Shown: positions 12,142 through 19,464 of the stretch, in pieces
How the letters are laid out: every line of letters begins with the position of its first letter
Position numbering within the stretch: the first letter of the stretch is position 1
DNA from: a bacterium
GTDB lineage: Bacteria > Patescibacteriota > Minisyncoccia > Phycocordibacterales > UBA1550
Assembly (NCBI GenBank): GCA_021812665.1
Contig: JAKAMX010000004.1
Span: forward strand, 1 to 24,763
Length of the DNA stretch: 24,763 nt
Direction of reading: 5' to 3'
Program-made: the position numbers and the translations under genes
Notes under the pieces: generated by a model
Database searches by the model: none
Told to the model about the DNA's origin: nothing
The model's input: the letters and a program-made list of their open reading frames with translations, nothing else

Positions 12142-13077
12142 TTAGCGCCCTTTTCCGTGAAACTTTTTATGCACATTGCGAAGCTCGCTGTCAGTAACGT
12201 GGGTGTAGATTTGTGTTGTCGAAATGTTTGAATGACCAAGCATCATCTGCACCGAGCGGATATCAGCGCCATTATAAAGTAAATCTGTTGCAAAACTGTG
12301 ACGCAAAATGTGCGGTGTCACTTTGTCCATTATGCCCGCTTTCGCCGCATAATGTTTCACCATACGCTCAACAGAACGCGGTGTTAGACGAATTGAGCCG
12401 TCCTCGCGCGTGCGCTTGCTGTCCTGCACAAAAAGCGCGTCATCCATGTCCTTTCTATTTTTGAGATATGCAGCAATTGCTTTCTTTGCTTCATCAGACA
12501 AAAATACAACACGCACTTTTTCACCTTTCCCACGCACCGAGATTTCATCTCTTCCGAGATCAATATCACGAGAAAGGGAACAAAGTTCTGACAATCGCAG
12601 TCCTGTTGAAAAAAAGAGTTCGAGTATCGCTTTATCACGGAGTGCTTTGAGGCTGTCTCCGTCGGGTGCAGCGAGTAGTCGCTGTAAATCTTGAGTAGTG
12701 AGCAAATCGATGGTTCGTTCAGAAACCTTTGCGAGCTCAATGCGCTCGGGGGCGTATGATTCAACTCCTCTCTTGCGCAAATACTTTAAAAAACTGCGTA
12801 ACGCTATCAAATAATAGTTCTGCGTTTTCTTTTTCAGTGTTTCACGGCGACCTTCACGAATGCCCGCCTCTTGTCGATTGAGCCACAGGCGGAAAGAGCG
12901 AATCATTTCGTCGGTGATGTCTTTGGGATCTTTGGCCCCACTTGCCATCAAAAAAGAGGCGAGGTAGTGCCCATAATTTTCAATAGTTTTAAGGCTACGG
13001 CCCCGTTCAATTTCGAGATATTCCAAATATTGCCTTGTGTAAGAGCCCAATTCAGTCAAAGGAATATTGTGCGACAT
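12142..13077 (-). CDS. xer: Tyrosine recombinase, XerC/XerD type
   Basis: A site-specific recombinase, probably the chromosome-dimer resolvase acting at a dif site. The 311-residue protein has the SAM-like core-binding domain (about 8-105) and the catalytic domain with Arg161 (TGLRLSEL), Lys184 (RGKGEKVR), His256 and Arg259 (HILRHSFATDL), His282 (LGHSNIS) and nucleophile Tyr291 (TTQIYTHV), all intact. Length (about 300) and lack of extra domains favour a housekeeping Xer over a phage integrase. The start is preceded by CATAAT with a 7-base gap. The nearby tRNA-linked repeats are not in an integrase-att arrangement with this gene, so I do not link them. Confidence 0.9.
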   Translation of the reverse strand: MSHNIPLTELGSYTRQYLEYLEIERGRSLKTIENYGHYLASFLMASGAKDPKDITDEMIRSFRLWLNRQEAGIREGRRETLKKKTQNYYLIALRSFLKYLRKRGVESYAPERIELAKVSERTIDLLTTQDLQRLLAAPDGDSLKALRDKAILELFFSTGLRLSELCSLSRDIDLGRDEISVRGKGEKVRVVFLSDEAKKAIAAYLKNRKDMDDALFVQDSKRTREDGSIRLTPRSVERMVKHYAAKAGIMDKVTPHILRHSFATDLLYNGADIRSVQMMLGHSNISTTQIYTHVTDSELRNVHKKFHGKGR

Positions 13078-13148
13078 TCATTTCATTATGTGCGCAGTAA
13101 ATCCGAAAAGCAAGGAGACAGCTGTCACCCGACTAACCGAAACTCGCA

Positions 13149-13619
13149 TTATTCAATAATTTCAACAGTTGGTGGCAAATCCTCTTTAGTCACCGTAATT
13201 ATTTTAAGTGGGACAACAGGCAAAAAACTCCGATACTCCACCCCACCATCGCTTCTTTGTTGAAATTTATGCTTGTCAAAGACATAGACAAACCCTTCCG
13301 ACTTTTCGTCCAGCTGGCTATAGGCTTTTTTGTTCATTTTTAATCTCAGTGTAACACTCCCGTCGACACCTCTTGCCGCGCCCGCCGAGGAGTAGAAACC
13401 GTGAGGGCAATTTTTTTTATTTACCAACGCCATTAGTATTGCATACGCTGGATCCGACGAAGCAAATACTGCCGGGTCTCCGTCCGGCTCCGGTGTTCCA
13501 CTTCTGTAGTTGTAGGCCTGCTGTGGCTCAAAAAGTTTGAGATCTGGGTTTTCAGAGCCATGAAAAACATACGCGTGCTCCTCCATGAGTTCTTCTAAAA
13601 GATTTCGTCCTGATTGCAT
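13149..13619 (-). CDS. Hypothetical protein, possible ADP-ribosyltransferase-like fold
   Basis: The 156-residue protein is not assigned with certainty. The opening YVFHGSENPDLKLFEP, followed by DGDPAVFASSDPAYAILMAL, resembles the pattern HGS... then V-F-A-(S/T)-x-D-x-x-x-A seen in small ADP-ribosyltransferase or phosphotransferase folds. The C-terminal half (GFVYVFDKHKFQQ, EYRSFLPVVPLKIITVTKEDLP) has the alternating strand pattern of such proteins. No signal peptide or membrane helix. TATTAT ends 7 bases before the ATG. It is divergent from the small ORF at 13702 across an 82-bp gap in which each gene has its own -10. Confidence 0.7.
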   Translation of the reverse strand: MQSGRNLLEELMEEHAYVFHGSENPDLKLFEPQQAYNYRSGTPEPDGDPAVFASSDPAYAILMALVNKKNCPHGFYSSAGAARGVDGSVTLRLKMNKKAYSQLDEKSEGFVYVFDKHKFQQRSDGGVEYRSFLPVVPLKIITVTKEDLPPTVEIIE

Positions 13620-13701
13620 CCACTGAATAATATCAAACTATTCGAAGTGTCCTAGCTTTATTGCTATTTCTTTAATCGCATTTCTAAGCTACAATCTACA
13701 C

Positions 13702-13950
13702 ATGCCACCTAAAGATGACGACATTCTCTTCACCGAATCCCAAAACCTCAGCGACGATGCTCCTGTAAAAAACGGAAATAACCACAAAGAGACCGAGGAT
13801 GCTTCCGTTCGTGCTCTCGAAAAACACGGGATTTTCCTTGAAAACGAGGACGGCATGCCCCAAAGAGCTACTCTTCCAGACAATTTCTCAAAAGAGCTCT
13901 CCGACATCGGCGGAATCGAGATAATTCCTAACGGAGACAAAGAAGTATAA
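13702..13950 (+). CDS. Small acidic hypothetical protein (82 aa)
   Basis: The product is 82 residues, very acidic and polar, low in hydrophobics and likely disordered (MPPKDDDILFTESQNLSDDAPVK-like start). I do not recognise it. It is accepted because TACAAT (13690-13695) ends exactly 6 bases before the ATG, the arrangement used by many genes here, and its codon use resembles the neighbours. The stop is followed by a GCCT..AGGC mini-hairpin and then the rpsO promoter. Confidence 0.55.
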   Translation: MPPKDDDILFTESQNLSDDAPVKNGNNHKETEDASVRALEKHGIFLENEDGMPQRATLPDNFSKELSDIGGIEIIPNGDKEV

Positions 13951-14033
13951 GTAAAATAAGCCTCAAAAGGCCTACCACCCAGGCCGGGGCGGGCGTATTG
14001 CAATTTTCGGCAAGATATGCTACAGTGTCGCTA

Positions 14034-14297
14034 ATGGTTACTACAAAGCAAAAGCACAATATTATCAAGAAAGTACAGATTCACGCCAAAGACACTGGTT
14101 CTCCAGAGGCGCAAGTAGCTGTTCTCTCTAAGTCAATCGACGAATTGACGACCCACTTGAAGAAAAACCACAAAGATAATCATTCTCGTCGTGGACTTCT
14201 TCAGATGGTGGCAAACCGTCGTACACACTTGAACTATCTCAAGCGCAAGAACAAAGACCGCTACGAAAGCCTTATCAAGAAAATTGGCCTCAAGTAA
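14034..14297 (+). CDS. rpsO: 30S ribosomal protein S15
   Basis: S15 binds 16S rRNA helices 20-22 early in 30S assembly. The 87-residue product has the family's core: HAKDTGSPEAQVA, TTHLKKNHKDNHSRRGLLQMVANRR and LNYLKRKNKDRYESLIKKIGLK. The ATG at 14034 is preferred over an open upstream frame (13998) because TACAGT (14021-14026) ends 7 bases before it and S15 normally begins with this short basic helix. A strong terminator follows the stop. In many bacteria pnp follows rpsO; it does not here. Confidence 0.97.
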   Translation: MVTTKQKHNIIKKVQIHAKDTGSPEAQVAVLSKSIDELTTHLKKNHKDNHSRRGLLQMVANRRTHLNYLKRKNKDRYESLIKKIGLK

Positions 14298-14303
14298 TCT
14301 TTC

Positions 14304-14331
14304 AAAAGCCCCGAGAAGGGGCTTTTGTTTT
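14304..14331 (+). terminator. rpsO terminator
   Basis: AAAAGCCCC (14304-14312), a GAGAA loop and GGGGCTTTT (14318-14326), then GTTTTT. Confidence 0.9.
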
Positions 14332-14405
14332 TCAGTCTGTGTGCGATAATTAAATTGGGGTAACCATTTTATAAATAAATAAAAGCGCAAAATTTTTCAT
14401 AGTAT

Positions 14406-14996
14406 ATGGCAGTTATTAAACAAAAGGAGCAGCGTGTTGCGATGCTCATTGATACACAAAATCTTTATCACAGTGCACGAAATCTCTATGGCACAAAAGT
14501 TAATTTCGGTTCAGTTTTAAAAGAAGCACTCGCGGGCAGACACCTTGTACGCGCAATCGCATACGTGATTACCACAGAGACAGAAGAAGAGAAACCTTTC
14601 TTTGATGCGTTGAATAACCTCGGCATTGAAACAAAAACAAAAGATCTTCAAATTTTCTTCGGTGGTGCAAAAAAGGGGGATTGGGATGTGGGCATCACTG
14701 TTGACGCTATTCGTCTTGCCTCAAAAGTAGATTGCGTTGTGCTTGCTTCGGGTGATGGTGATTTTGTTCCGCTCGTGGAATACTTAAAATTTATGGGAAC
14801 ACAGGTAGAGGTGATCACTTTTGGTCGCTCGGCCTCTGGGCGACTGCGCGAAGCGGCAGATGACTTTATTGACATGTGCGATGATCCGCGAAGATATTTG
14901 ATGGGATTTCGTGGAGGTAGTCAGGGTAATAGTTCGCGTCGCAGCCGTAAACAGGCGCCACATCGCCCAAGAACTCAACAACCGGAAAAAGAATAA
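14406..14996 (+). CDS. NYN-domain (LabA/DUF88-like) putative ribonuclease
   Basis: The 196-residue protein belongs to the NYN/LabA-like PIN-fold group, thought to act on RNA. Acidic metal-binding positions are visible: Asp16 in LIDTQNLY (with Asn19), Asp92 and Asp94 in GDWDVGI, Asp100, and the SGDGDF motif (117, 119). A typical GRLREAADDFIDM closing helix follows. The last about 35 residues are Arg/Ser/Gln-rich and basic, probably an RNA-binding tail. The start at 14406 is uncertain because the usual leaderless -10 is missing; the next Met (residue 13) lies inside the first strand, so the annotated ATG is kept. A hairpin terminator follows the stop. Confidence 0.88.
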   Translation: MAVIKQKEQRVAMLIDTQNLYHSARNLYGTKVNFGSVLKEALAGRHLVRAIAYVITTETEEEKPFFDALNNLGIETKTKDLQIFFGGAKKGDWDVGITVDAIRLASKVDCVVLASGDGDFVPLVEYLKFMGTQVEVITFGRSASGRLREAADDFIDMCDDPRRYLMGFRGGSQGNSSRRSRKQAPHRPRTQQPEKE

Positions 14997-15007
14997 TTTG
15001 TTTGCGT

Positions 15008-15040
15008 AAAAGCCGGCAGCGAACTGTTGCCGGCTTTTAC
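15008..15040 (+). terminator. Terminator after the NYN gene
   Basis: AAAAGCCGGCA (15008-15018) and TGCCGGCTTTT (15028-15038) form an 11-bp stem; the T-run continues with TA. It can work in both directions. Confidence 0.85.
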
Positions 15041-15090
15041 TATCCACACATCTTTCAATATAGAAAAATAAAAAGTGATATACTGTAGCA

Positions 15091-16128
15091 ATGGAACAGA
15101 ACTCATCTCCTCGTCCTCCCGCACAACCAATGGGCGCCATCATGGCAAAAGAATTGGGTGAAAAAAATATTGTTCGTACTATCCATTCAATGAAGGACGA
15201 CGTTGAGGAAGCGGTCACGAAGCAAAAGGAGACCGCAGCGTCAATCGCACTCGCTGAAGTGCGCAAACAAGAACGTGAGCGCGAGGCGGCACTCGCTGCA
15301 GCGCGTGCCGCAGAAGAAGCTCGTCTCCTTGCTCTTGCCGCAAAACCAAAATCGCACGCTGGAATGACCATCTTAATAATTTTTTTGATTCTACTCATCA
15401 TAGGTGGGGGAGCAGGCTACTTATATTTATCGTCACGTCAAACAACAATCACCGTGCCACTCCTTGGCGACTTGCACTTTGGCCAAAAGAAACAAGCTGC
15501 GCCCGTCGTTCCCGTCACGCCGCCAAAGCCATTTTTAGCTCCGGCCCTTATTCAGCCTCAGTCCGAAAAACGATTTGCTCTTGCCGTAGAGAACCCAGAA
15601 CATATTTCAGCAGCTATCGCCGTGGAGCGCACTGCTGGGCTCACGCAAGGTACCGTTAAAAATTTTTATTTCACGGAACAGGTACCGCCAGAGGGGGCAG
15701 CGTCTCTCGTAGCGTCGGTTGGTACCAATCGACTGCTTTCATTTATGGGTATAAATGCTCCTCAGTCGATGATTCGCTTCATTGATCCTCAATTTATGAT
15801 TGGGCTTTTGGGTGAAACAGGGTCAGTAGCAGTGCCATTTATTATTATTAAAACAACAGACTACGGGGCTGGCAGGATCGGCATGCTCCAGTGGGAATCT
15901 TCATTGCCAGGAGATTTTGATAAAATTTTTGGTACAAAACTCGCATCAACCCCTCGTCAATCAGACAAATTCAAAGATATAATCGTTGCTGGAAAAGACG
16001 CACGCATGATGGATACAAACAGTGACACAGGGCTTGTTTACGCAATCGTTGACGCGCAGACAATCGTGATAGCAGGTAGTCGCACATCAATCAGTGAAAT
16101 AGTTCCGCTTACACTCGGTAATAAATAA
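15091..16128 (+). CDS. Hypothetical single-span membrane protein with cytoplasmic coiled coil
   Basis: The 345-residue protein is unknown to me. Residues about 1-88 are cytoplasmic, with an Ala/Glu/Arg-rich coiled coil (EREREAALAAARAAEEARL). Residues about 91-113 are one transmembrane helix (TILIIFLILLIIGGGAGYLYL). From about 140 on a globular extracytoplasmic domain follows (MLQWESSLPGDFDKIFG, LVYAIVDAQTIVIAGSR). There is no signal-peptidase site, so it is an N-in anchored protein of the type common in this lineage. TATACT (15079-15084) ends 6 bases before the ATG. A terminator follows the stop, so the gene is monocistronic. The domain after the helix may be a surface or assembly factor, but function cannot be inferred. 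Confidence 0.8.
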   Translation: MEQNSSPRPPAQPMGAIMAKELGEKNIVRTIHSMKDDVEEAVTKQKETAASIALAEVRKQEREREAALAAARAAEEARLLALAAKPKSHAGMTILIIFLILLIIGGGAGYLYLSSRQTTITVPLLGDLHFGQKKQAAPVVPVTPPKPFLAPALIQPQSEKRFALAVENPEHISAAIAVERTAGLTQGTVKNFYFTEQVPPEGAASLVASVGTNRLLSFMGINAPQSMIRFIDPQFMIGLLGETGSVAVPFIIIKTTDYGAGRIGMLQWESSLPGDFDKIFGTKLASTPRQSDKFKDIIVAGKDARMMDTNSDTGLVYAIVDAQTIVIAGSRTSISEIVPLTLGNK

Positions 16129-16129
16129 C

Positions 16130-16170
16130 AAACACAAGACCACGCGATATATCGCGCGGTCTTGTGTTTC
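16130..16170 (+). terminator. Terminator after the membrane protein gene
   Basis: AAACACAAGACC..CGCGATAT (from 16130) mirrors ATCGCGCGGTCTTGTGTTT (to 16169). It has a longer stem than most terminators in the window and lies before the dksA/traR-like gene. Confidence 0.8.
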
Positions 16171-16196
16171 ATAATGGTCCGCGTTACACTACACTC

Positions 16197-16556
16197 ATGA
16201 AAAACGTTTCAGAATTCGAAAAATTACTTCACGCAGAAAAAACACGCATTGAAAAAGAGCTTGCAGCGATCGCGCACAAAAATCCAGAGATCAAGGGTGA
16301 CTGGGAACCATCAGCCCCAGACCTCAATAATCCCGCAGCTGATCCAAATGATGTAGCAGATAGTATCGAAGCATTTGAAGAACACGCTGCTGTTGAGGTT
16401 GAACTCGAAGCTCGTCTTATGGAAATCGATGCAGCGCTAGCGCGTGTTGAAGTTGGAACGTACGGACTTTGTCGCGTTTGTAAGAAAGAGATTGAGGAAG
16501 CTCGTCTTCATGCAAACCCTGCAGCAAACACTTGTATAGGGCATCGCGAGGGATAA
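16197..16556 (+). CDS. DksA/TraR-type zinc finger protein
   Basis: The 119-residue product has the DksA/TraR architecture: an N-terminal coiled coil (about 4-28 and 58-86) with an acidic tip (DLNNPAADPNDVADS), and a C-terminal zinc finger CRVCKKEIEEARLHANPAANTCIGH (Cys92, Cys95, Cys113, His116 as likely ligands). Family members bind RNA polymerase through the secondary channel, usually with ppGpp. The finger here has His in place of the fourth Cys. The ATG at 16197 follows TACACT by 6 bases; an upstream frame (from 16164) overlaps the preceding terminator. The stop lies 6 bases before comM, so the two form an operon. Confidence 0.88.
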   Translation: MKNVSEFEKLLHAEKTRIEKELAAIAHKNPEIKGDWEPSAPDLNNPAADPNDVADSIEAFEEHAAVEVELEARLMEIDAALARVEVGTYGLCRVCKKEIEEARLHANPAANTCIGHREG

Positions 16557-16562
16557 TTCGCC

Positions 16563-18101
16563 ATGCAGTTCTCAAAACTGTTCTCTGCACAGATTGTTGG
16601 ACTTGCTGCGCACATTGTTGATGTTGAAGTAGACCTGTCAAAAGGCCTTCATGCTTTTTCTCTTGTTGGGCTTCCGAGTGCTTCGGTGGACGAATCACAA
16701 GACCGTGTCAGCGCGGCGCTTAAAAATTCAGGGTTTACCTCTCCGAAACAAAAGAATCAAAAAATTGTGATCTCTCTCGCTCCTGCTGAGCTAAAAAAAG
16801 AAGGTTCACATTATGATCTCGCAATAGCGCTCGCCTATTTAGCAGCTTCTGGCGAAATTTCTTTTGACCACACCGACTCTCTGTTTCTTGGCGAGCTCTC
16901 GCTTGATGGAATCGTTCGTCCGATTAGGGGCGCTCTTCTCTTTGCACACAAAGCAAAAGAAGTGGGGCTCTCAAAAATTTTTGTTCCACAAGAGAATGCG
17001 CGAGAAGCAGCGCTGGTTTCCGGCATTACTGTCTATCCAATACATACTCTCCGCGAGTTAGTTGATCATTTAGCTCCTGAGAATAAAATTACTATCACTC
17101 CGTATACTCAAACAGGAGAAGGGGCGGAGACCGTTTCGACGCTGGAACCAATCGTTGATTTTGCACACATAAAAGGTCAGGAGTTTACCAAACGCGCACT
17201 TGAGATTGCTGCCGCCGGAAACCACAACGTCGCAATGTGGGGGCCACCCGGCACAGGAAAGACAATGCTCGCTCAAGCGTTTCCACATATTTTGCCAAAC
17301 CTTCGCGAGGAGCATTCGCTTGAAGTTACGGGTATTCACTCGGTAGCAGGAACGCTGCGTGAAAATATAATTATTCGACCACCATTACGCGCGCCACACC
17401 ACACCGCTTCGTATCCATCTGTTATTGGAGGTGGCACGGTGCCGAAGCCCGGGGAGATTACCTTGGCGCATCGTGGTGTTTTGTTCCTCGACGAGTTTCC
17501 AGAATTCGACCGCCGAGTGATTGAATCTCTTCGCGAACCGCTCGAAGAAGGTCATGTTCGTATTTCTCGAAGCAAAGGGTTTGATCGATTTCCTGCTCGC
17601 TTTATTTTGATTGCAGCAATGAACCCATGCCCCTGCGGGAAATATGGGAGCGAAGAGCGTTGCACTTGCATGCCAGTAACGCTGGCATCATATACGCGGA
17701 AATTGTCAGGCCCAATCGTAGATCGCATTGAGTTATGGTCAAAAGTTTCTCATTTGAGTCACGATAAACTTTCAGAGGCGCGTGAAACAGAGACGACTGA
17801 ATCGATCCGCGCTCACGTTGCACAAGCACGACAGCGGCAGGCGATACGTTTCAAGGATCACGAGCGCTCAATCACCACAAATAGTGAAATGCGCGCAAAC
17901 GACATTGAACATTACATTAAACTTGAACCGAAACTTCGTTCACTTTTTAATATTTCCGCAGAGCGACTGAAGCTTTCTCCCCGTGCACATCACAAGATGC
18001 TCAAAGTAGCACGTACTATTGCCGACCTTGATGACGCAGATGAAATTTCTGAAGGTCATTTGCTGGAAGCATTGGCATATCGACCCCAAGAAATAAAGTA
18101 G
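16563..18101 (+). CDS. comM: ComM/YifB-type Mg-chelatase-like AAA+ ATPase
   Basis: The 512-residue protein is a YifB/ComM family ATPase; in transformable species ComM is a hexameric helicase that supports branch migration during natural transformation. It has the N-terminal ChlI domain (about 20-120), Walker A GPPGTGKT (227-234), a Walker B-like VLFLDEFPEF motif, a short Cys cluster (CPCGKYGSEERCTC) and the C-terminal ChlI_C helices (LSPRAHHKMLKVARTIADL). All motifs look intact. GAGGG lies 13-15 bases before the ATG, overlapping the end of the preceding gene, so translation is probably coupled to it. With a Xer recombinase and a helicase nearby, it hints at DNA uptake, but no competence pilus genes are in the window. 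Confidence 0.95.
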   Translation: MQFSKLFSAQIVGLAAHIVDVEVDLSKGLHAFSLVGLPSASVDESQDRVSAALKNSGFTSPKQKNQKIVISLAPAELKKEGSHYDLAIALAYLAASGEISFDHTDSLFLGELSLDGIVRPIRGALLFAHKAKEVGLSKIFVPQENAREAALVSGITVYPIHTLRELVDHLAPENKITITPYTQTGEGAETVSTLEPIVDFAHIKGQEFTKRALEIAAAGNHNVAMWGPPGTGKTMLAQAFPHILPNLREEHSLEVTGIHSVAGTLRENIIIRPPLRAPHHTASYPSVIGGGTVPKPGEITLAHRGVLFLDEFPEFDRRVIESLREPLEEGHVRISRSKGFDRFPARFILIAAMNPCPCGKYGSEERCTCMPVTLASYTRKLSGPIVDRIELWSKVSHLSHDKLSEARETETTESIRAHVAQARQRQAIRFKDHERSITTNSEMRANDIEHYIKLEPKLRSLFNISAERLKLSPRAHHKMLKVARTIADLDDADEISEGHLLEALAYRPQEIK

Positions 18102-18106
18102 CAACA

Positions 18107-18137
18107 AAAAAACCGCTGGTTTGAACAGCGGTTTTTT
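18107..18137. terminator. Bidirectional terminator between comM and the M23 gene
   Basis: AAAAAACCGCTG (18107-18118) and CAGCGGTTTTTT (18126-18137) serve both convergent genes. The M23 stop codon overlaps its right end. Confidence 0.9.
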
Positions 18138-19113
18138 AAAATGGATTTTTTGCTCCGTGAATCTCGAAGTGGAGGTGTGGCCCTGTAGAGTGGCCGGTGT
18201 TGCCCACTTCACCAATAGGCTGCCCCTGGCTTACGCGCGCGCCAACAGCAACATACACGGCGCTTAGGTGCGCATATCGTGTTTGCGTTCCGTTCGGATG
18301 GTTAATGTCAATATAGTTTCCATATCCTCCAAACCATGGATCATCAAGGGGACGGAAGTGGCTGGTTACAACAACTCCATCTGCTGCCGCATACACCGAG
18401 CTACCCTTTGGAGCTCCAATATCTACGCCATTGTATCCATGAATACCCTGCGTCTTATGTCCTTCCGGAAGTGGATTCTGGTAGTACCCAGCCAACGAAG
18501 GAAATGATGCGATCAAACGCGCTCGACTATTTATTATTTTGCCACCTCCTGAAGTAGACGATGCTCGTTCTTTTCCGTTTGGTACAACAATATTGTCTCC
18601 CACAACAAGAGCTTGCCCCGCAACAAGATCGTTAAACTCTAAAATATCTGAAACATTCGCAGCGTATTTTCTCGCCAACCCTTGAAGCGTATCTCCCTTT
18701 TTAACTTTATGGAGCACTCCGTCTACTGGAAGAATGACTAATGTATCTCCTTCTTTAACGCTCGCACCACCGGTGAGCGAGTTTGCCGAGAGAATTGTGT
18801 TTACGCTTATTTGGAACATCTTTGCGATCTGCGGCAACGTGTCCCCACTGCGAACAACGTACATTGTCATGGCGCCCTGATAGTCGTTTGATTGAATATC
18901 AGCGATTGTTCCCGAAGGGCCGGCGTCCGGCAAGAGGGCAGCGTCATCCAAAATCGTTATATCTCCGCCTCCACGAGCGACCTTGGGGTCTGTGTTTGCT
19001 GCAGCTTCGAGCAAATCCATGGTTTGTGAATTTTGAGGCACAAAACGGAAAAATTGCCCCCACGAAAAAGCTGTTGCCCGAGCAACCCCCTGCACAACGA
19101 TAGTACCAACCAA
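18136..19113 (-). CDS. LysM-LysM-M23 peptidase-like envelope protein
   Basis: This is a cell-wall binding and possible peptidoglycan hydrolase. From the TTG at 19113 it reads 325 residues: a partial hydrophobic segment (VGTIVVQGVARA), a linker, two LysM domains (about 83-129 and 133-178) and a C-terminal M23 domain (about 220-320). The HxH motif is H313-L-H315 and the strand Tyr-Ala-His282 is present, but the usual first zinc ligand His of HxGxD is Tyr227 (YNGVD231), so catalysis may be weakened or lost. The TTG start splits a membrane helix: the frame stays open to 19278 and encodes TKYRYFSRLVLIALLLVG upstream, so the true start is probably further upstream at a non-ATG codon such as ATT 19209. 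Expected location is membrane-anchored facing outward. Confidence 0.85.
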   Translation of the reverse strand: MVGTIVVQGVARATAFSWGQFFRFVPQNSQTMDLLEAAANTDPKVARGGGDITILDDAALLPDAGPSGTIADIQSNDYQGAMTMYVVRSGDTLPQIAKMFQISVNTILSANSLTGGASVKEGDTLVILPVDGVLHKVKKGDTLQGLARKYAANVSDILEFNDLVAGQALVVGDNIVVPNGKERASSTSGGGKIINSRARLIASFPSLAGYYQNPLPEGHKTQGIHGYNGVDIGAPKGSSVYAAADGVVVTSHFRPLDDPWFGGYGNYIDINHPNGTQTRYAHLSAVYVAVGARVSQGQPIGEVGNTGHSTGPHLHFEIHGAKNPF

Positions 19114-19345
19114 AAGAAGCGCGATGAGAACGAGCCTTGAAAAATAACGATATTTCGTCCATCCTGCGCCAATGCGCCTTCGGATGAAGTCCTGTAATTT
19201 AGTAGAAATAGGTCTTATTGTTAGGAACCGTTCGGTGAGGCAGTCATGGCGGAAATGGGTCTTTTCTGGAGCCGTGGGCTAATCCCTATGGCACTCAGAA
19301 TAGTAGCATAAAACGGTCAATTTGTGGAGTCTTTTAGTAATGCGC

Positions 19346-19354
19346 TGTGGATAA
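19346..19354 (-). other. Perfect DnaA-box nonamer
   Basis: TGTGGATAA (the complement of TTATCCACA) lies in the 350-bp gap between the M23 gene and the 19465 gene. Apart from this box and several short AT-rich palindromes (for example TATTTTTAAAAATA near 19430), the gap holds only the upstream coding extension of the M23 gene (19114-19278) and the next promoter. A single box has weak meaning. Confidence 0.3.
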
Positions 19355-19464
19355 TAAATGGTGAGTAGTTTTTTAAAAAACCTTCAGAAAATGTGAAGAA
19401 GTTCTGCAATATTCGCATTTTAAAATTGTATATTTTTAAAAATATGTCATACTGTATTAATAGT

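Noticed and set aside
13998..14033. Longer N-terminus of rpsO
   Set aside because: It overlaps the TACAGT promoter hexamer, and S15 does not carry such an extension.
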